Positions 26,321 through 33,849 of a DNA stretch of 53,830 nucleotides are shown piece by piece; the stretch's first letter is position 1; every line of letters starts with the position of its first letter. The stretch comes from an uncultured bacterium (lineage in GTDB: Bacteria; Vulcanimicrobiota; Vulcanimicrobiia; Vulcanimicrobiales; Vulcanimicrobiaceae), in NCBI GenBank assembly GCA_903829325.1, contig CAIKPM010000020.1, positions 1 to 53,830 on the forward strand, read 5' to 3'. Both the position numbers and the translations under genes were made by a program. The notes below the pieces were generated by a model that saw only the letters and a program-made list of their open reading frames with translations, searched no databases and was not told where the DNA came from.

Positions 26321-27571
26321 CTATCCGCGCTCGGGTTTCGCGAACACAACCACGTTGTTGTGTCCACCAAAGCCGAACGAATTTGAGATCGCGACGCGCA
26401 CGGTCATCTTGCGGGCAACGTTCGGAACATAATCGAGACGGCATTCTGGATCTTGCTGCTCGAGGTTGATCGTTGGCGGCACGATATCGTTAGCGATCGC
26501 GAGTACCGTCAGCACACCCTCTAATGCGCCGGCAGCGCCCAGGGCATGGCCGTGCATCGATTTGGTAGAGCTGACTGCAAGCTGCTTGGCGCGCGGACCA
26601 AAGACGTTCTCGATTGCTTTTGATTCAGCTGGATCGCCAATCGGGGTCGACGTGCCGTGAGCGTTGACATAATCGACTTCATCGAGGCCGATATTCGCGC
26701 TCTTGAGCGCTCGACGCAGGGCAAGCTCGACGCCCCCCCCCGTCGGATCGACCGCGACGATGTCGTACGCATCGGCAGACTGACCATAGCCGAGGACTTC
26801 GGCGTAGATCTTGGCGCCGCGCCGGCGAGCCGATTCATACTCCTCAAAAACGAGAATCGCGCCGCCTTCGGAAAGGACGAAGCCATCGCGGCCCTGGTCG
26901 AACGGCCGACTCGCGCGAGTCGGTTCATCGTTGCGCGTTGAGAGGGCTTTCATATTGCAGAAGCCTCCCATAGCCACGTCGCCAACGGTAGATTCGCAGC
27001 CGCCCGTGATGATCGCGCGAGCTTCGCCGTGCGCGACCAACGAGTAGGCGTTGGCGAAGGCATCGTTGCTGCTCGCACAAGCGCTTGAGACGGCGTACAT
27101 CGGTCCACGGAGCTTGTGACGCATGGAGATTTGTGCCGAGGCCGCATTGCCCATCAACTTCGGGACGAAGAAGGGGCTGATTTTTGAGGTGTTGCCGACC
27201 GAGACCACCGATTCGACGGTTTCACGGATCGTCGAGATTCCGCCGATGCCCGTGGCGACCACAACCCCAACTTCGTCGCGGAAGCTTTGATCCTCCGGTA
27301 GATTCGCGTCTTCGATGGCTTCTTGGGCCGCCGCATAGGCAAACCAGGCGTAGCGATCCATCCGTCGCGATTCACGGCGGCCGATGCGCGCATCAGGATC
27401 AAACCCTTTGACTTCGCCTGCGATCCGCGTTTGCAGACCGGAAGCGTCGTAGAGCGTGATGGGGGCAATACCGCTGCGACCAGCAATAGCTGCGTCCCAG
27501 AAAGCGGCGCAGCTATTGCCTAAGGGGGTGACGGCTCCGAGGCCGGTAATGACGACGCGTCGTTTACTCAC
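26321..27571 (-). CDS. fabF: Beta-ketoacyl-ACP synthase II (416 aa)
   Basis: Condenses acyl-ACP with malonyl-ACP in fatty-acid elongation. The thiolase-fold active site is complete: Cys165 in SSACASSND, His305 in NAHGTSTP, Lys337 and His340 in SSTKSMHGHALGAAGALE. The N-terminus SKRRVVITGLGAVTPLG and the C-terminal SNSFGFGGHNNVVVF are hallmarks of FabF. Start is GTG at 27571 with only a weak GGA upstream. No acpP lies directly upstream; instead the gene is divergent from rpmH. First gene of the fabF-rnc-smc-purH-hisS-accB run. Confidence 0.96.
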   Translation of the reverse strand: MSKRRVVITGLGAVTPLGNSCAAFWDAAIAGRSGIAPITLYDASGLQTRIAGEVKGFDPDARIGRRESRRMDRYAWFAYAAAQEAIEDANLPEDQSFRDEVGVVVATGIGGISTIRETVESVVSVGNTSKISPFFVPKLMGNAASAQISMRHKLRGPMYAVSSACASSNDAFANAYSLVAHGEARAIITGGCESTVGDVAMGGFCNMKALSTRNDEPTRASRPFDQGRDGFVLSEGGAILVFEEYESARRRGAKIYAEVLGYGQSADAYDIVAVDPTGGGVELALRRALKSANIGLDEVDYVNAHGTSTPIGDPAESKAIENVFGPRAKQLAVSSTKSMHGHALGAAGALEGVLTVLAIANDIVPPTINLEQQDPECRLDYVPNVARKMTVRVAISNSFGFGGHNNVVVFAKPERG

Positions 27572-27746
27572 GATTATCCAATGACTTCCAAGGCAAGAAC
27601 GGCGTTGTAAGCAGGCATGGGGGAGACAGTCCAGAGAAGCAAAACGCGTCCCATTAAGACGCCGAAGCGCTACTCCCTTCCGAGATGGATGTGGTACACT
27701 CGTTTCGGATCACTATTTTCTGTTGTTTCCCCTCGGGAAGGAAGTT
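27572..27746. promoter_or_regulatory. Divergent intergenic region fabF/rpmH
   Basis: These 175 bases separate divergent fabF and rpmH and must hold promoters for both. On the plus strand TACACT at 27695-27700 is a possible -10 element, but no good -35 lies 17 bases before it. One partial DnaA-box-like word (ttatccaat, near 27575) is present; a single imperfect copy does not indicate an origin. Confidence 0.4.
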
Positions 27747-27881
27747 ATGAAGCGGACATATCAGCCGCATAACCGTCGTCGCAAGCGCGTGCACGGTTTT
27801 CTCTCACGGATGGCCACCAAGAATGGTCGACGCGTTATCAATGCTCGTCGCCGCAAAGGGCGCAAATCGCTCAGCGTCTAG
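27747..27881 (+). CDS. rpmH: Ribosomal protein L34 (44 aa)
   Basis: Small, extremely basic large-subunit ribosomal protein. The sequence starts [18 protein letters not shown], the invariant L34 opening. It continues [20 protein letters not shown], ending KSLSV; 44 residues is the standard length. ATG at 27747 follows GGAAGGAAG. The product also promotes assembly near the polypeptide exit tunnel. First gene of the rpmH-rnpA-yidD-yidC-jag-mnmE cluster. Confidence 0.97.
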   Translation: MKRTYQPHNRRRKRVHGFLSRMATKNGRRVINARRRKGRKSLSV

Positions 27882-27919
27882 CGTCAGAGTGGTTTCATCT
27901 CAGTCATGAAAGCGCCTTG

Positions 27920-28264
27920 ATGCGTTGCTATCGTTCGCTTCGGCGTCAGGGCGATTTTACTCGTCTGTATCGCCGTGGCAAGCGGTTCACCGCTCCGATT
28001 TTCGTCCTCTATGCCGCGCGCATTGGTGCGGGGCAGCGAGCTTCGAAGATCGGGATTTCGGTATCCAAGGCGATCGGTAAAGCTGTCCGGCGCAATCTTG
28101 TGCGCCGGCGTGTTCAGTGCGCGCTCGACGCGCTCGGTCCGGCGGCGTACGCGCAGCTTGATCTTGCCTTTGTTGCGAAGCCTGGTGCTGCCGAGCTTCC
28201 GTTCGCGCGGCTTGCGGGAGAACTCGAGGCGGCGCTCGTGGTGTTACGGCGAGCGCTCGCGTGA
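27920..28264 (+). CDS. rnpA: Ribonuclease P protein component (114 aa)
   Basis: Protein subunit of RNase P, which trims tRNA 5' ends. Characteristic N-terminus MRCYRSLRRQGDFTRLYRRGKRF, beta-sheet core FVLYAAR, and the RNR-type helix SKAIGKAVRRNLVRRRVQ. ATG at 27920 was preferred over the in-frame TTG immediately before it. The stop overlaps the yidD start (GTGA). Length is normal. Confidence 0.95.
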   Translation: MRCYRSLRRQGDFTRLYRRGKRFTAPIFVLYAARIGAGQRASKIGISVSKAIGKAVRRNLVRRRVQCALDALGPAAYAQLDLAFVAKPGAAELPFARLAGELEAALVVLRRALA

Positions 28265-28506
28265 TCGGCCGTCGCCTGCTCGTTGGTTGTATTGAGCTCT
28301 ATCGCTTGATTATTTCACCCATACTACCGCCAGCGTGTCGCTTTACGCCTAGCTGCTCAGAGTACGCTCAGCAGGCGATTGCACGTTATGGTGTTGGGAA
28401 GGGAGTACTGCTCGCTGGTGGACGGGTGTTGCGTTGCCATCCCTGGAACGCTGGCGGTGTTGATCCTGTCCCTCTGCCTCGGAAAGGCTCCTCGCTTTGC
28501 CCCTGA
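28261..28506 (+). CDS. yidD: Membrane protein insertion efficiency factor (81 aa)
   Basis: Small membrane-associated helper of YidC-dependent insertion. Diagnostic motif YRLIISPILPPACRFTPSCS, then EYAQQAIARYG, GGRVLRCHPWNAGGVDPVP, all standard for YidD. GTG start at 28261 overlaps the rnpA stop, and the 3' end overlaps yidC by ten bases. The three conserved cysteines (in ACRF, PSCS and RCHP) are present. Confidence 0.95.
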   Translation: MIGRRLLVGCIELYRLIISPILPPACRFTPSCSEYAQQAIARYGVGKGVLLAGGRVLRCHPWNAGGVDPVPLPRKGSSLCP

Positions 28507-29345
28507 TCCTTGCGTTTAACCCCTTTGCCGCTATTGGCGCTGGTTTTAGCACGCTGCTCAAGCCGATCGTTTTCGTCATTCATGCCGTCCTATTGGAGCT
28601 GACTGCCGTAACGCATAATCTGGCCTTGAGTTTGATTGTGCTCGCTGTTGCGATTCGGCTCGTGCTTTGGCCGCTCAACGCGCTGCAGTTTAAATCGATG
28701 GCCAAAATGCAGGTCATGCAGCCGCAGCTGCGTGCGATTCAACAGAAATACCAGAACGATCCCTCGCGTCTGCAAAAAGAGACGATGGAACTCTATCGTC
28801 AGCACGGGACATCGCCGTTAGCGGGATGTTTGCCGCTGATGCTGCAGTTGCCGATTCTTTTTAGCATCTATCAGGCGATCACGCTTGATAAAGCCGCGTT
28901 CGCCGAAGCCCACTTCCTTTGGATTGGCTCTGCTCCGGCGAGTCTGCACCCGTGGCTGGCCAGCAGTTTGGCCCTACCCGACGTCGGTTTACTCGCGCTG
29001 TATGTGATTTCGATGTTCTTTAGCATCCGTCTGTCCAGCCCGCCGGTGAGCGATCCGCAACAAGCCCAGACTCAGCAGATCATGGCTTTTGTTTCGCCGT
29101 TGATGATCGCGTTTGTTGGTAGTAAGTGGCCATCAGGACTCATTCTCTTTTGGCTCACGACCAATATTATGCAGACGATCCAATCGATGATCATGCTGCG
29201 TGGCTTGCCACCTAGCTCGGGTAGTGCGGTCGGAGCAGATGCCTCCCCGGTCATCACGATTGATTCTCCCCGCGTGGCGACGCCCGCCCGCAACGCCGCT
29301 TCTGGCCCTAAACGTTTGAATAAGGGCTCACGGCGCACACGTTAA
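28497..29345 (+). CDS. yidC: Membrane protein insertase YidC/Oxa1 family (282 aa)
   Basis: Inserts and folds inner-membrane proteins. It has about five transmembrane segments. The conserved groove Arg is at 54 in VAIRLVLWPLN, a cytoplasmic coiled hairpin (KMQVMQPQLRAIQQKYQNDP) is followed by YRQHGTSPLAGCLPLMLQLP, and the basic tail GPKRLNKGSRRTR may bind ribosomes. It lacks the large periplasmic domain of proteobacterial YidC, so it is Gram-positive-like in length. TTG start at 28497 lies inside the end of yidD. Confidence 0.95.
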   Translation: MPLILAFNPFAAIGAGFSTLLKPIVFVIHAVLLELTAVTHNLALSLIVLAVAIRLVLWPLNALQFKSMAKMQVMQPQLRAIQQKYQNDPSRLQKETMELYRQHGTSPLAGCLPLMLQLPILFSIYQAITLDKAAFAEAHFLWIGSAPASLHPWLASSLALPDVGLLALYVISMFFSIRLSSPPVSDPQQAQTQQIMAFVSPLMIAFVGSKWPSGLILFWLTTNIMQTIQSMIMLRGLPPSSGSAVGADASPVITIDSPRVATPARNAASGPKRLNKGSRRTR

Positions 29346-29390
29346 CGGTTTCGTCCCCCTCTTTATTATCGAAGGATAGTGGTTTTTCGT

Positions 29391-30020
29391 ATGGATGAGC
29401 AACAGAGCAGCGGCAGTGACACCGCCCAACGACATGGTCGGCGGGGTGGAGGGCGTAATCCCCATCAGCGCAAGCCATTTGCCGGTGGAGCGCGGCGCCC
29501 GAGTGTCAGTCAACATCGTCGTGGGCCAGGCGGCCCTGCGCCTTCCCTGGCGGTTGCCGCACCCGAGCCGCCGGAAGTTGCGCCAGTCAAAGATTTGCTG
29601 GTCAATATTTTGACTCGCATGGGCATCGGTCCGGTTGATATTATCTATCATGTGCGCGCCGAGGGCGAATATCTTGAGGTGCGTGGCAAAGATCTTTCCG
29701 GGTTGATTGGGCGTCATGGCAATACGCTTGAAGCGCTCAATCTGATCTTTAACAACATGGTCAACGTTGGTCAACGCAACAGCCGACGTTACTATACGAT
29801 TGACGCTGAAGGCTATCGTGCGCGACGTGCTGATGCGCTCAAGAGTTTAGCGTTGCAGACCCTCGAGCGGGCGGTCCGTGAACGCAAGCCGCAGGTACTC
29901 GAGCCGATGCTCCCCTCAGAGCGCAAGATTATCCACATTGCGCTTGCCGACAGCCCCTTTGTTGGGACTGAATCGAGTGGTGCCGAGCCCGAACGTCGGG
30001 TTGTCGTCACCCCCAAATAA
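29391..30020 (+). CDS. jag: Jag/KhpB-type RNA-binding protein (209 aa)
   Basis: KH-R3H RNA-binding protein. An Arg/Gly/Gln-rich disordered N-terminus (about 1-65) replaces the usual Jag-N domain. It is followed by a KH domain with EVRGKDLSGLIGRHGNTLEAL (GxxGxxG-type loop as GRHG) and an R3H domain with RRADALKSLALQTLERAV and PMLPSERKIIHIAL. ATG at 29391 chosen; an in-frame GTG at 29379 lies only two bases from the GAAGGA site. Standard neighbour of yidC. Its last 20 bases overlap the likely mnmE start. Confidence 0.92.
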   Translation: MDEQQSSGSDTAQRHGRRGGGRNPHQRKPFAGGARRPSVSQHRRGPGGPAPSLAVAAPEPPEVAPVKDLLVNILTRMGIGPVDIIYHVRAEGEYLEVRGKDLSGLIGRHGNTLEALNLIFNNMVNVGQRNSRRYYTIDAEGYRARRADALKSLALQTLERAVRERKPQVLEPMLPSERKIIHIALADSPFVGTESSGAEPERRVVVTPK

Positions 30021-31383
30021 GAGCGAGCATCTTCTGCACAACGACACCATAGTCGCGCTTGCCACAGCCCCTGGTCGTGCGGCCTTAGCGATTCTTCGGA
30101 TGAGCGGTCCGGCGGTACGACAGATTGCTGGATCGCTGTTGCATAACGTAGCCGAGCTCCGGCCGCGTTATGCCCAGCTCGCTCGCATTGTTGATGCGGA
30201 TGGTGCGCTCATCGATGAAGGTGTCGCGCTTTTTTTTGCTGGCCCCGCCAGTGCGACGGGTGAAGATGTGCTTGAGCTGCATGTCCATGGCTCGCCCTTG
30301 GTGGTAGAGCTGACTTTGAATGCAGCGCTTGCCGCGGGCGCGCGCTTGGCTCAGCCTGGCGAGTTCACGAAACGTGCTTTCTTAGCCGGGAAGCTCGATT
30401 TGAGTGCGGCTGAGGCCGTGGCGGATCTGATTGATGCGACGCATCGCTCAGCGGCGCGTGCCGCGGCCGGGCGGTTGGCGGGGGGACTGGCTGGCCAGAT
30501 CCAGGCGCAGCGTGAGCGTTTGCAGCGGCATCTCGAAGAGCTGGCGGCGGCAATCGATTTTCCTGACGAGGTCGCCGAGCCATCGCGTTCGGATTTGATC
30601 CACAACTTGGGGGAAATCCGTGGCGAGCTCCAGCGTCTTATTGCCGATGCTCCTTGCGGCCGGCTGGTGCGCGAAGGGGCGAGTGTGGCTTTAGTCGGGC
30701 CGCCGAACGCGGGGAAGTCATCCTTGCTCAATGCCTTGCTTGGTGAGGAACGTGCCTTGGTTTCGCCGATTCCTGGTACGACACGGGACACCATCGAGGA
30801 AGCGATCGAGTGCGGCGGGCTCTTGTTGCGCTTGATTGATACAGCGGGTTTGCGCGAAGGCGCTGATCTCTTAGAGCAAGCCGGTATCGAACGCAGCCGT
30901 CGTACACTCGAGCAAGCCCGCTTGGTTCTGATCGTGCTCGATGGATCTGAGCCCCTCGACGCTTCGGCGCAGGCGGTGCTGGCGGCAACAGCCACGCAAG
31001 CGCGCCTCATTTTCTTGAATAAGGCAGATCTCGGTCAGGTTGTTTTGCCGAGCGCTTTGCCTCATGATGTCGCCTGTGTGGTTGGCAGCGTCTTCGACGG
31101 GGCGAGTCTCGAGGCACTGCGTGGGGCGCTACGCTTTGCCTTGGTGGGTGAAGGCGCTGATCTCGAACGTGCGTCTTTAGCTCGCGTGCGCGAAGTAGAT
31201 GCCGCGCGCGAGGCGTTGGCAGCACTCGAGTTGGCGGCGGAGACCTTGCACGCCGGGGTTGCGATGGATTTTGTGAGTGGTGATTTGTTGCACGCGCTTG
31301 CCGCGCTGGGGAAGATTACCGGGGACACGGTGACCGAAGAAGTTTTGACGGGGATCTTTGCGCGTTTTTGCATTGGCAAATAG
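30001..31383 (+). CDS. mnmE: tRNA modification GTPase MnmE (about 460 aa)
   Basis: With MnmG forms 5-carboxymethylaminomethyluridine at the tRNA wobble base. N-terminal folate-binding domain: NDTIVALATAPGRAALAILR. The G domain has P-loop GPPNAGKSS, TTRDTIEE, switch II DTAGLREGADLLEQAGIERS and NKAD. The C-terminus ends with the essential FCIGK Cys motif. The exact start is uncertain: family similarity begins at NDTI (about 30040), where no ATG is available. TTG at 30001 or CTG at 30034 are the options, both implying coupling to jag. mnmG does not follow. Confidence 0.94.
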   Translation: MSSPPNKSEHLLHNDTIVALATAPGRAALAILRMSGPAVRQIAGSLLHNVAELRPRYAQLARIVDADGALIDEGVALFFAGPASATGEDVLELHVHGSPLVVELTLNAALAAGARLAQPGEFTKRAFLAGKLDLSAAEAVADLIDATHRSAARAAAGRLAGGLAGQIQAQRERLQRHLEELAAAIDFPDEVAEPSRSDLIHNLGEIRGELQRLIADAPCGRLVREGASVALVGPPNAGKSSLLNALLGEERALVSPIPGTTRDTIEEAIECGGLLLRLIDTAGLREGADLLEQAGIERSRRTLEQARLVLIVLDGSEPLDASAQAVLAATATQARLIFLNKADLGQVVLPSALPHDVACVVGSVFDGASLEALRGALRFALVGEGADLERASLARVREVDAAREALAALELAAETLHAGVAMDFVSGDLLHALAALGKITGDTVTEEVLTGIFARFCIGK

Positions 31384-31410
31384 CGGGTACGCTTTGGGCG
31401 AGAGCAGAAG

Positions 31411-31431
31411 AAGTGAAAACCATTTTCACTT
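31411..31431. promoter_or_regulatory. Perfect 9-bp inverted repeat between mnmE and the Dps-like gene
   Basis: AAGTGAAAA (31411-31419) and TTTTCACTT (31423-31431) are perfect inverted copies around CCA, ending 24 bases before the Dps-like ATG. It could be an operator for a redox- or iron-responsive regulator, or a weak AT-rich terminator for mnmE (followed by TTA). Location favours a role in dps control; both readings are inferred. Confidence 0.5.
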
Positions 31432-31455
31432 TTATCAAGAAGAGAGAGTTGGCCT

Positions 31456-31959
31456 ATGTCACGCACACAGAGCATCACGCATCCCAAGTTACATACTCCC
31501 AACGATTTGGGCGAGGTTGCTGCCGAGGCAATTGCAGAGGTTGTCAATCCGTTGGTGGCAGATGCGGTTGCGTTGTATTTTAAGACCAAGAATTTTCATT
31601 GGCACATGTCGGGCAAGCATTATCGCGATTATCATTTATTGCTGGACGAGCAAGCTGATCAGATTTTTGCGATGATTGATATTTTAGCGGAGCGTGTGCG
31701 TAAGCTTGGCGCAGTGACGGTGCACTCTATCGGCGAGATGGCGCGTATGTCGCGGATTGCCGATAACGACGCGGTCTATGTTGACCCAAGTGATATGTTG
31801 CGCGAATTGATGGAAGACAATAAAACGTTCGCTGCTAATCAACGTTTGGCGCACGAAGTCTGCGATAAGCACAACGATATTGCGACGGCGAGCTTATTAG
31901 AGAATTTTGTCGACGAAACCGAACGCCGCGTATGGTTTTTATTCGAGAACGTCGCGTAA
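31456..31959 (+). CDS. dps: Dps-family ferritin-like protein (167 aa)
   Basis: Forms dodecameric shells that oxidise and store iron and may protect DNA. The Dps signature spans 46-79: NFHWHMSGKHYRDYHLLLDE with His48, His60 and Asp64 positions, then MIDILAER with the acidic ligands. This is the inter-subunit ferroxidase site. A basic N-terminal tail (SRTQSITHPKLH) precedes the four-helix bundle. ATG at 31456 follows a GAGAGAG stretch. It is monocistronic, flanked by a palindrome upstream and a long hairpin downstream. Whether it binds DNA cannot be told from sequence. Confidence 0.92.
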   Translation: MSRTQSITHPKLHTPNDLGEVAAEAIAEVVNPLVADAVALYFKTKNFHWHMSGKHYRDYHLLLDEQADQIFAMIDILAERVRKLGAVTVHSIGEMARMSRIADNDAVYVDPSDMLRELMEDNKTFAANQRLAHEVCDKHNDIATASLLENFVDETERRVWFLFENVA

Positions 31960-31967
31960 GATAAAGG

Positions 31968-32016
31968 CTCTAGCCTGTTGCTGAAAAAAAAAACTATTTC
32001 GGCAACAGCCCTAGAG
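31968..32016. terminator. Long hairpin between convergent dps and umuC
   Basis: CTGTTGCTGAAA pairs with TTTCGGCAACAG (one G-U), and outer CTCTAG (31968-31973) pairs with CTAGAG (32011-32016). The loop holds a ten-base A-run. Sited between two converging stop codons, it is a likely bidirectional transcription terminator. Confidence 0.65.
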
Positions 32017-32041
32017 GGCACGTCGAAAAATAGATTGCTCG

Positions 32042-33313
32042 CTACCGGCACTCGACACGCAGAATCTCATCGATCCTTGTCGAAAACGACGGTGATCGCA
32101 TAGTGCGCTTCATCTCCCATGATGGCTGCGTGCCCATGCTTCCGTAGAATAGCGTATGCTGTCCCCAGCGTTTATTGGCCGTGTCGAGCATGCCCATGAG
32201 TGTTGTTTGCTGCTCGATGTTCGGTCCATCAAACAGATGTAATTGTTGTTCGTCTACGGCGCTCAGTCCCGATAGCATGAGGCCCGCTTTGACGTATGAA
32301 ATGCCAGGGCGGAACCCGCTCCTTACGCCGCGGATGGCGTATGCCAGTAGCTCGGGCGTGTAGGCGGTTGCTGTGGGGATATCGTAGCCTCTGCGGCTTT
32401 CGTGAAAGGGCTGCTTGAAGCGGCTCGAGTGGAAAAAGATATCAATCCGACTCGCCAAACGCTGCTCTGCGCGGAGTTTCTCGGCGGCGCGCGTCGTGTA
32501 TTTTGTCAGCGCAGCAATAATCTCGTCAGTATCGGTAATTGGTCGACCAAACATCCGCGACGTGGTGATGCTTTTTTTTGCTGGTGGTTGCTCGTTGTAA
32601 GCAAAGCAGGCTATTCCGCGTAATTCGTGCACCGTACGCAAACCGGTGATCTGCATATGCTGCCTTATCCAACTATCGGGCATCCCTGCTAATTCAAGCG
32701 CACTCTGGATGCCGTATGCTGCGAGCATCTTGCCGTGCTGCCGACCAATGCCCCAGATATCGCGAACTGCAAATCCGGCGAGGAGCGTGCGACGCATTGC
32801 ATCATCTTCGATAATCGCGACGCCATTGGATTTTTTTGCAATCTGGCTCGCAAGTTTGGCGAGCGTTTTCGTCGGAGCGATGCCGATGGAAACGGGGATG
32901 CCGGTCCATTGTCGGACCGTATCACGGATGTTTTTTGCATATGCGTGAAGATCCTGATGTCGGAATTTCGAGAGATCACAGAATGCCTCATCGATAGAAT
33001 AAATCTCAACATCAGACGTGATTTGTGCCAGCGTGCGCATGACACGCTGCGACATATCTCCATAGAGTTCGTAGTTGCTGGAACGCACTTGGATGTTATG
33101 TTCTGCAATCAAACTGCGTACCTTAAAATACGGTGCACCCATCGGGATGCCGAGCTGTTTTGCTTCATTGCTTCGCGCGATGATGCACCCATCGTTATTG
33201 GAGAGCACAACAAGCGGTTTGCTGTTCAGCTTGGGTTGAAACACACGCTCACACGACGCGTAGAAGTTATTGCAGTCAATGAGCGCATAGAGCGGCGTAT
33301 TATTCGTGTGCAT
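32042..33313 (-). CDS. umuC: DNA polymerase V catalytic subunit UmuC (423 aa)
   Basis: Y-family translesion polymerase. Catalytic motifs: ALIDCNNFYASCERVF (first Asp), VLSNNDGCIIARS, and EIYSIDEAFCDL (Asp-Glu pair). The little-finger domain follows, with FGRPITDTDEI. EQQLHLFDG near the C-terminus is a QLxLF-type beta-clamp-binding motif. Full length for UmuC (E. coli 422). It overlaps umuD by 14 bases, as in classical umuDC operons, and should be SOS-induced from the LexA box upstream of umuD. It converges on the Dps-like gene. Confidence 0.96.
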   Translation of the reverse strand: MHTNNTPLYALIDCNNFYASCERVFQPKLNSKPLVVLSNNDGCIIARSNEAKQLGIPMGAPYFKVRSLIAEHNIQVRSSNYELYGDMSQRVMRTLAQITSDVEIYSIDEAFCDLSKFRHQDLHAYAKNIRDTVRQWTGIPVSIGIAPTKTLAKLASQIAKKSNGVAIIEDDAMRRTLLAGFAVRDIWGIGRQHGKMLAAYGIQSALELAGMPDSWIRQHMQITGLRTVHELRGIACFAYNEQPPAKKSITTSRMFGRPITDTDEIIAALTKYTTRAAEKLRAEQRLASRIDIFFHSSRFKQPFHESRRGYDIPTATAYTPELLAYAIRGVRSGFRPGISYVKAGLMLSGLSAVDEQQLHLFDGPNIEQQTTLMGMLDTANKRWGQHTLFYGSMGTQPSWEMKRTMRSPSFSTRIDEILRVECR

Positions 33314-33737
33314 GTCCGTGAATGCGGATGGTGTGCTTTACAACACCCCAGACGTTGAGTTCTGTGGTGACGCGTATTGGCTTGTAGTGGGCGTTTTCAG
33401 CGTAGAGCCACGGTTGGCCAGCAATGATGCGCAGGCGCTTGAGGGTGAATTCGCCGTTGAGCTCTGCGACTATTAAGCTCCCGTTCACTGGCCTCAGTGC
33501 GCGATTGACGATGATCAGGTCGCCATCAAAAATGCCTGCGCCTTCCATCGAGTCCCCCGCTGCGCGCGTGATAAAGGTCGCCGGCTCATTCTCAATGAGC
33601 AGCTCATTGAGATCGATATGCCCATCGAGATGATCATCTGCGGGCGAGGGAAAGCCAGCTTGCACTGGCGCTAGGGCGAGCCTGACGCGCTTGGCTGGAC
33701 GTGCTTGGAGCTCGCGGGGGCGGATTATGGACTGCAT
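33300..33737 (-). CDS. umuD: UmuD-like self-cleaving subunit of DNA polymerase V (145 aa)
   Basis: S24 peptidase-fold protein that cleaves itself on RecA filaments to give active UmuD'. The cleavage site is Ala27-Gly28 in QAGFPSPADDHLD (E. coli UmuD has Cys-Gly; Ala-Gly is the LexA form). Catalytic Ser63 lies in GDSMEGAGIFDGD and Lys100 in GEFTLKRLR. Length is close to the E. coli protein. ATG at 33737 lies three bases from a LexA-type palindrome and has no clear ribosome-binding site. It is divergent from the Cyc2-like gene at 33850. Confidence 0.95.
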   Translation of the reverse strand: MQSIIRPRELQARPAKRVRLALAPVQAGFPSPADDHLDGHIDLNELLIENEPATFITRAAGDSMEGAGIFDGDLIIVNRALRPVNGSLIVAELNGEFTLKRLRIIAGQPWLYAENAHYKPIRVTTELNVWGVVKHTIRIHGHAHE

Positions 33738-33739
33738 GT

Positions 33740-33752
33740 CGAACGTGTGTTC
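33740..33752 (-). promoter_or_regulatory. LexA (SOS) box of Gram-positive type upstream of umuDC
   Basis: CGAACGTGTGTTC contains GAAC-N4-GTTC and fits the Bacillus-type consensus CGAAC-RNRY-GTTC exactly in the spacer. It ends three bases before the umuD ATG, so LexA bound here would block transcription or initiation of umuDC. Proteobacterial CTGT-N8-ACAG boxes are not seen nearby. Confidence 0.8.
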
Positions 33753-33781
33753 TGCGTGACGAGCGTGATCTCCGCGCCATT

Positions 33782-33809
33782 TTGACGGCCGACCGAGTCA
33801 CCGTACCAG
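33782..33809 (+). promoter_or_regulatory. Possible promoter of the Cyc2-like/MCO/SCO operon
   Basis: TTGACG (33782-33787) and TACCAG (33804-33809) are separated by 16 bases and lie about 40 bases before the Cyc2-like ATG. The -35 is good, the -10 weak. It is the best candidate in this short divergent gap. Confidence 0.3.
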
Positions 33810-33849
33810 GAAGGAAGCATACCTCTGCGGAGCCTAATAGGCGACCCTA

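Noticed and set aside
27572-27600. DnaA-box-like ttatccaat suggesting an origin
   Set aside because: Single imperfect copy with no second box and no AT-rich unwinding region.
27906-27920. Four-codon open frame (ATG AAA GCG CCT TGA) overlapping the rnpA start
   Set aside because: Could act as a leader, but such short frames arise by chance and nothing else supports it.
30351-31010. 219-aa minus-strand open frame inside mnmE
   Set aside because: Antisense to the conserved MnmE G domain; Arg/Ser-rich shadow without a ribosome-binding site.
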